Positions 61,343 through 64,000 of a DNA stretch of 64,000 nt are shown piece by piece. The notes beneath the pieces were generated by a model. The model saw nothing but the letters and a program-made list of their open reading frames with translations. It was not told where the DNA came from and did no database searches. Position numbers and translations under genes: made by a program. The stretch is from positions 624,109 through 688,108 of the forward strand of contig NZ_SBHM01000006.1 of the NCBI RefSeq assembly GCF_004028095.1, in the 5' to 3' direction. This DNA is from Paenarthrobacter ureafaciens. GTDB lineage: Bacteria > Actinomycetota > Actinomycetes > Actinomycetales > Micrococcaceae. How positions within the stretch are numbered: position 1 is the stretch's first letter; each line of letters opens with the position of its first letter.

Positions 61343-62920
61343 GTGAATGATGCCAAAAACTCCCAGCACATGGACTCCGCTGAGTCCCAGCCACTGCAAG
61401 AGCGCGTCAACAACCGCTCGCAGCGGCCCACGTCCGATGCCTTCAAGGCGTTCATGGCCAGCAATTGGGCGCCGGCCCCGCAGGTGACCCCTGCGCGTGA
61501 CGCCGTCGCGGACCACGCCGCCCGCCGCCGTCGTGCCATTTCCGAGAAGTTCAAAGGCGAACGGCTTGTTATCCCGGCCGGTCCGTTGAAGGTCCGCTCC
61601 AACGACTGCGACTACCGCTTCCGCCCGCATTCGGGCTTCGCCCACCTCACCGGCCTCGGCCTGGACCACGAGCCGGATGCCGTCCTCATCCTTGAGCCGG
61701 TGGCAGAGGGCAAGGGCGACGACGGCGGCCACCACACCGCGACGCTCTACTTCCGTCCGCTGGCGGGCAGGGACACCGAACAGTTCTACGCTGATTCCCG
61801 TGCCGGTGAGTTCTGGATCGGCCCCCGGCCGACGCTCGCCGAGTTCGAGGCCCGCTTGGGGCTGCCCACAGCCCACATTTCCGAACTTGAAGTGGCCATC
61901 ACCAAGAACGTCGGCGCACCGGAGATCGGCGGCATTTCCATCCGCCTGGTGCGCAAGGTGGACGAGAACATCGACGCCCTGGTGGACACGGCCCGCTACA
62001 ACACGGCCAAGGACCCCGAGAACCTTGACCTGGGCGAGCTCGATGCCTTGGACGAGAAGCTCAGCGAAGCCCTTTCAGAACTCCGCCTCATCAAGGACGA
62101 ATGGGAGGTGGAGCAGATGCGGATCGCCGTCGCGGCCACCGTGGAAGGTTTCGCCGACGTCGTCCGTGCACTTCCCCGCGCCCTGACCCACAAACGCGGC
62201 GAACGCGTCGTGGAAGGCGCGTTCTTTGCCAAGGCGCGCGAAGAAGGCAACGAACTGGGCTACGACACCATCGCAGCTTCAGGGAACAACGCCACAGTGC
62301 TGCACTGGAACCGCAACACGGGAACGGTCGACGCCGGCGATCTGCTCCTGCTCGACGCCGGCGTGGAAGCTGACTCCCTCTACACCGCCGATGTCACCCG
62401 CACCCTGCCGGCGAACGGCAAGTTCACCGACATCCAGCGGAAGATCTACGAAGCAGTGCTCGACGCCGCCGACGCCGGTTTCGCCGCTGCCCGTCCGGGA
62501 GTGAAGTTCCGCGAGATCCATACGGCAGCCACCACAGTGCTCGCCGAGCGCCTGGCCGAGTGGGGCCTGCTGCCGGTTTCCGTGGATGAAGCCATCAGTC
62601 CCGAAGGCCAGCAGCACCGCCGCTGGATGCCGCACGGTACCAGCCACCACCTGGGCTTGGACGTCCATGACTGCGCCCAGGCCAAGCGGGAACTTTACCT
62701 GGATGGTGAGCTCGCCGAGGGCATGGTCTTCACGATCGAACCCGGCCTGTACTTCAAGGCCGAGGACCTCGCCATCCCGGCTGAATACCGCGGCATCGGT
62801 GTACGGATCGAGGACGACATCCTCATGACGGCGGATGGCCCGGTGAACCTGAGCTCCGCCCTCCCCCGCAAGGCCGACGACGTCGAGGCCTGGATGGCGG
62901 GAATCTACCAGGAGGGCTAG
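61343..62920 (+). CDS. pepP: Xaa-Pro aminopeptidase (aminopeptidase P family)
   Basis: This roughly 525-residue metallopeptidase removes N-terminal residues preceding proline. It has an N-terminal creatinase-like domain, then the pita-bread domain with the metal ligands in LLLDAGVEADSLYTADVTRT, HGTSHHLGLDVHD, MVFTIEPGLYF and GIGVRIEDD. It starts at GTG 61343; ATG 61370 is an alternative. It is divergent from the PHP gene and ends before a strong bidirectional terminator at 62943. Confidence 0.95.
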   Translation: MNDAKNSQHMDSAESQPLQERVNNRSQRPTSDAFKAFMASNWAPAPQVTPARDAVADHAARRRRAISEKFKGERLVIPAGPLKVRSNDCDYRFRPHSGFAHLTGLGLDHEPDAVLILEPVAEGKGDDGGHHTATLYFRPLAGRDTEQFYADSRAGEFWIGPRPTLAEFEARLGLPTAHISELEVAITKNVGAPEIGGISIRLVRKVDENIDALVDTARYNTAKDPENLDLGELDALDEKLSEALSELRLIKDEWEVEQMRIAVAATVEGFADVVRALPRALTHKRGERVVEGAFFAKAREEGNELGYDTIAASGNNATVLHWNRNTGTVDAGDLLLLDAGVEADSLYTADVTRTLPANGKFTDIQRKIYEAVLDAADAGFAAARPGVKFREIHTAATTVLAERLAEWGLLPVSVDEAISPEGQQHRRWMPHGTSHHLGLDVHDCAQAKRELYLDGELAEGMVFTIEPGLYFKAEDLAIPAEYRGIGVRIEDDILMTADGPVNLSSALPRKADDVEAWMAGIYQEG

Positions 62921-62942
62921 TTCCCCAGCGTGGAAGAAAGCC

Positions 62943-62977
62943 GAAGGGGCCACCGGGATAATCCCGGTGGCCCCTTC
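62943..62977. terminator. Perfect 16-bp terminator between pepP and the stress protein gene
   Basis: Perfect 16-nt arms (GAAGGGGCCACCGGGA and its complement) flank a TAA loop. AAAGC on the left and GCTTTAAT on the right make it able to stop both convergent units. Confidence 0.92.
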
Positions 62978-63012
62978 GCTTTAATATTGCCCGCCTGCTA
63001 CTACCTGCATGC

Positions 63013-63924
63013 TTACTGCCTGCCGGCGTCGTGCTCGGAGGCTTCAGGTGACTCATGGCCGGCTTGGTTCTGGCCTGGCTGCGGCCGCTCTGCCTCATGC
63101 CGGCCATTGTCATCGCTGCCCTGGTGGCTGTGCCGGGACTGCTGGCTCTGCTGGGGCTGTTGGCCCTGCTGCGGTTGCCCTTCGGGAACCCTGATGCCGT
63201 ACTGGGGACGTCCGTCCGGCAGGTCCGGGAACCGTGCTGATGACGGTGCAGGCGCCGGGGCGGGCTGCGCAGGACGCGGTTCAGGTTCCCCGGGCTGCGG
63301 GGCGCGCTGGCCATAGGGGTCGTTCCAGGTGGATGGGCGTTCCGGGGCCTGGCCCGGCTGCTGGAACGGCTGGGACGGCTGGGACGGTTCCTGGCGCGAA
63401 GCGTAGCCCTGTCCCTGTCCTGCGGCCTGCGCCGGATTCATGGGCAACTGCTGGAGCAGGCGCCGGGCCTCGTTGGCAGCCTCGAAAGCCACAATGACGT
63501 CATAGTTGGTGGCCACCACCTGGCTGGTGGACGTGAAGTCACGCTTACCCCGCTGGGTGGCATAGGTAACAATGCCGAACAACATGAAGAAGGCCGCGCC
63601 CATGAGCACCGAGGTGATGATGGAGAACGGACCGCCGCCCGGCGTGAAGAAGGACAGCATGACGCCAACGAAGAGGCCGAACCACATGCCGCTCAGGGCA
63701 CCTGACAGGGCAACCCGCGGGTAGCTGAGCCTGCCCGTGACGCGCTCCACCATTTTGAGGTCGTTGCCAACGATGGATACCAGCTGCACGGGGAACTGCT
63801 GGTCTGCGAGGTAGTCCACCGCCTTCTGGGCATCCAAATAGGAAGTGTAGGAGCCTACGGTGTCACCTTGCGGGACGCTCCGGGCTTCTTCGACGGCTTT
63901 TGGACCACCAAAAATGTTAGACAT
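63013..63924 (-). CDS. General stress protein (YflT/GSP17M-like domain) with Gln/Pro-rich tail
   Basis: This is a 303-residue membrane protein. The N-terminal domain (about 15-160) resembles the YflT/GSP17M general stress domain: VGSYTSYLDAQKAVDYLADQ and VQLVSIVGNDLKMVERVTGRL, then two transmembrane helices (about 75-97 and 105-125). From about residue 165 the chain is a low-complexity Gln/Pro/Gly/His-rich tail, similar in composition to the HtrA N-terminus in this window. ATG 63924 (MSNIFGG) was preferred to ATG 63942. Its function is unknown beyond the domain name. Confidence 0.82.
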   Translation of the reverse strand: MSNIFGGPKAVEEARSVPQGDTVGSYTSYLDAQKAVDYLADQQFPVQLVSIVGNDLKMVERVTGRLSYPRVALSGALSGMWFGLFVGVMLSFFTPGGGPFSIITSVLMGAAFFMLFGIVTYATQRGKRDFTSTSQVVATNYDVIVAFEAANEARRLLQQLPMNPAQAAGQGQGYASRQEPSQPSQPFQQPGQAPERPSTWNDPYGQRAPQPGEPEPRPAQPAPAPAPSSARFPDLPDGRPQYGIRVPEGQPQQGQQPQQSQQSRHSHQGSDDNGRHEAERPQPGQNQAGHESPEASEHDAGRQ

Positions 63925-64000
63925 AGCCCCATTGTGTCGCATGGAGATGTGCAGGAGCTGGAATTCAGCTAAAAGAGAGCAGACTCGGTAGCCTGTAAAT

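Overview
The window is a high-GC chromosomal segment of an actinobacterium, most likely a Micrococcaceae member of the Arthrobacter/Paenarthrobacter type. The reasons are the coproporphyrin-dependent haem gene set, AdnAB instead of RecBCD/AddAB, a UvrD2 helicase with HRDC domain, SigK/RskA-type regulation, frequent GTG/TTG starts, and a gene order close to the one I remember around Rv3193c-Rv3211 of Mycobacterium tuberculosis. The genus is inferred from protein character; no database search was possible. Almost all of the window is core, vertically inherited DNA. I see no prophage, insertion sequence, integrase, CRISPR array or rRNA operon.

Layout. 0-4.5 kb: a lipoprotein, a J-domain protein with an odd C-terminal domain, TrmL, an ECF sigma/anti-sigma pair and gluconokinase. 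4.5-7.1 kb: etfB-etfA and a PIG-L deacetylase (leftward). 7.4-13.3 kb: envelope stress genes, namely a membrane HtrA protease, a TPM-domain membrane protein, PspA/IM30, and a GntR regulator. 13.4-13.8 kb: two identical initiator tRNA(fMet) genes exactly 300 bp apart, each followed by a strong hairpin terminator. 13.9-19.9 kb: UPF0182 membrane protein, YlbL-type PDZ/Lon-like protease, DUF2342 putative zinc protease. 20-32.4 kb: a DNA-repair block with nudC-uvrD2-M48 in one leftward unit, a phosphotransferase-fold gene, and an overlapping leftward unit ATL-adnA-adnB. 32.4-36 kb: a DnaQ-like exonuclease and a polar amino-acid ABC transporter. 36-48.9 kb: an LpqI-like GH3 lipoprotein and the haem cluster. 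hemA reads rightward; hemE-cgoX-chdC-cpfC-hemC-hemD-hemB-LLM oxidoreductase-hemL reads leftward. 48.9-54.7 kb: MoeZ, TetR, DUF3107, a small membrane protein, then the thiamine genes thiO-thiS-thiG behind a TPP riboswitch, with divergent thiE. 54.7-64 kb: ferritin-like protein, RNB ribonuclease, DEAD-box helicase, orphan DNA methyltransferase, MarC, PHP phosphoesterase, aminopeptidase P and a YflT-like stress protein.

How they work together. The haem genes encode every step from glutamyl-tRNA to haem b by the coproporphyrin route except glutamyl-tRNA synthetase. ATL, AdnA and AdnB are joined by 4-nt stop/start overlaps, which suggests co-translation of an alkylation-lesion sensor with the double-strand-break resection machine. 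The thiazole genes lie 1.5 kb from a ThiF/MoeZ-type activator that could charge ThiS. No single gene here is a clearly new system. The best leads are the ATL-AdnAB unit (with a lost Fe-S cysteine and an in-frame minisatellite in AdnA), the J-domain/NERD-like fusion, the flavin monooxygenase inside the haem operon, and the methyltransferase that overlaps marC tail to tail.
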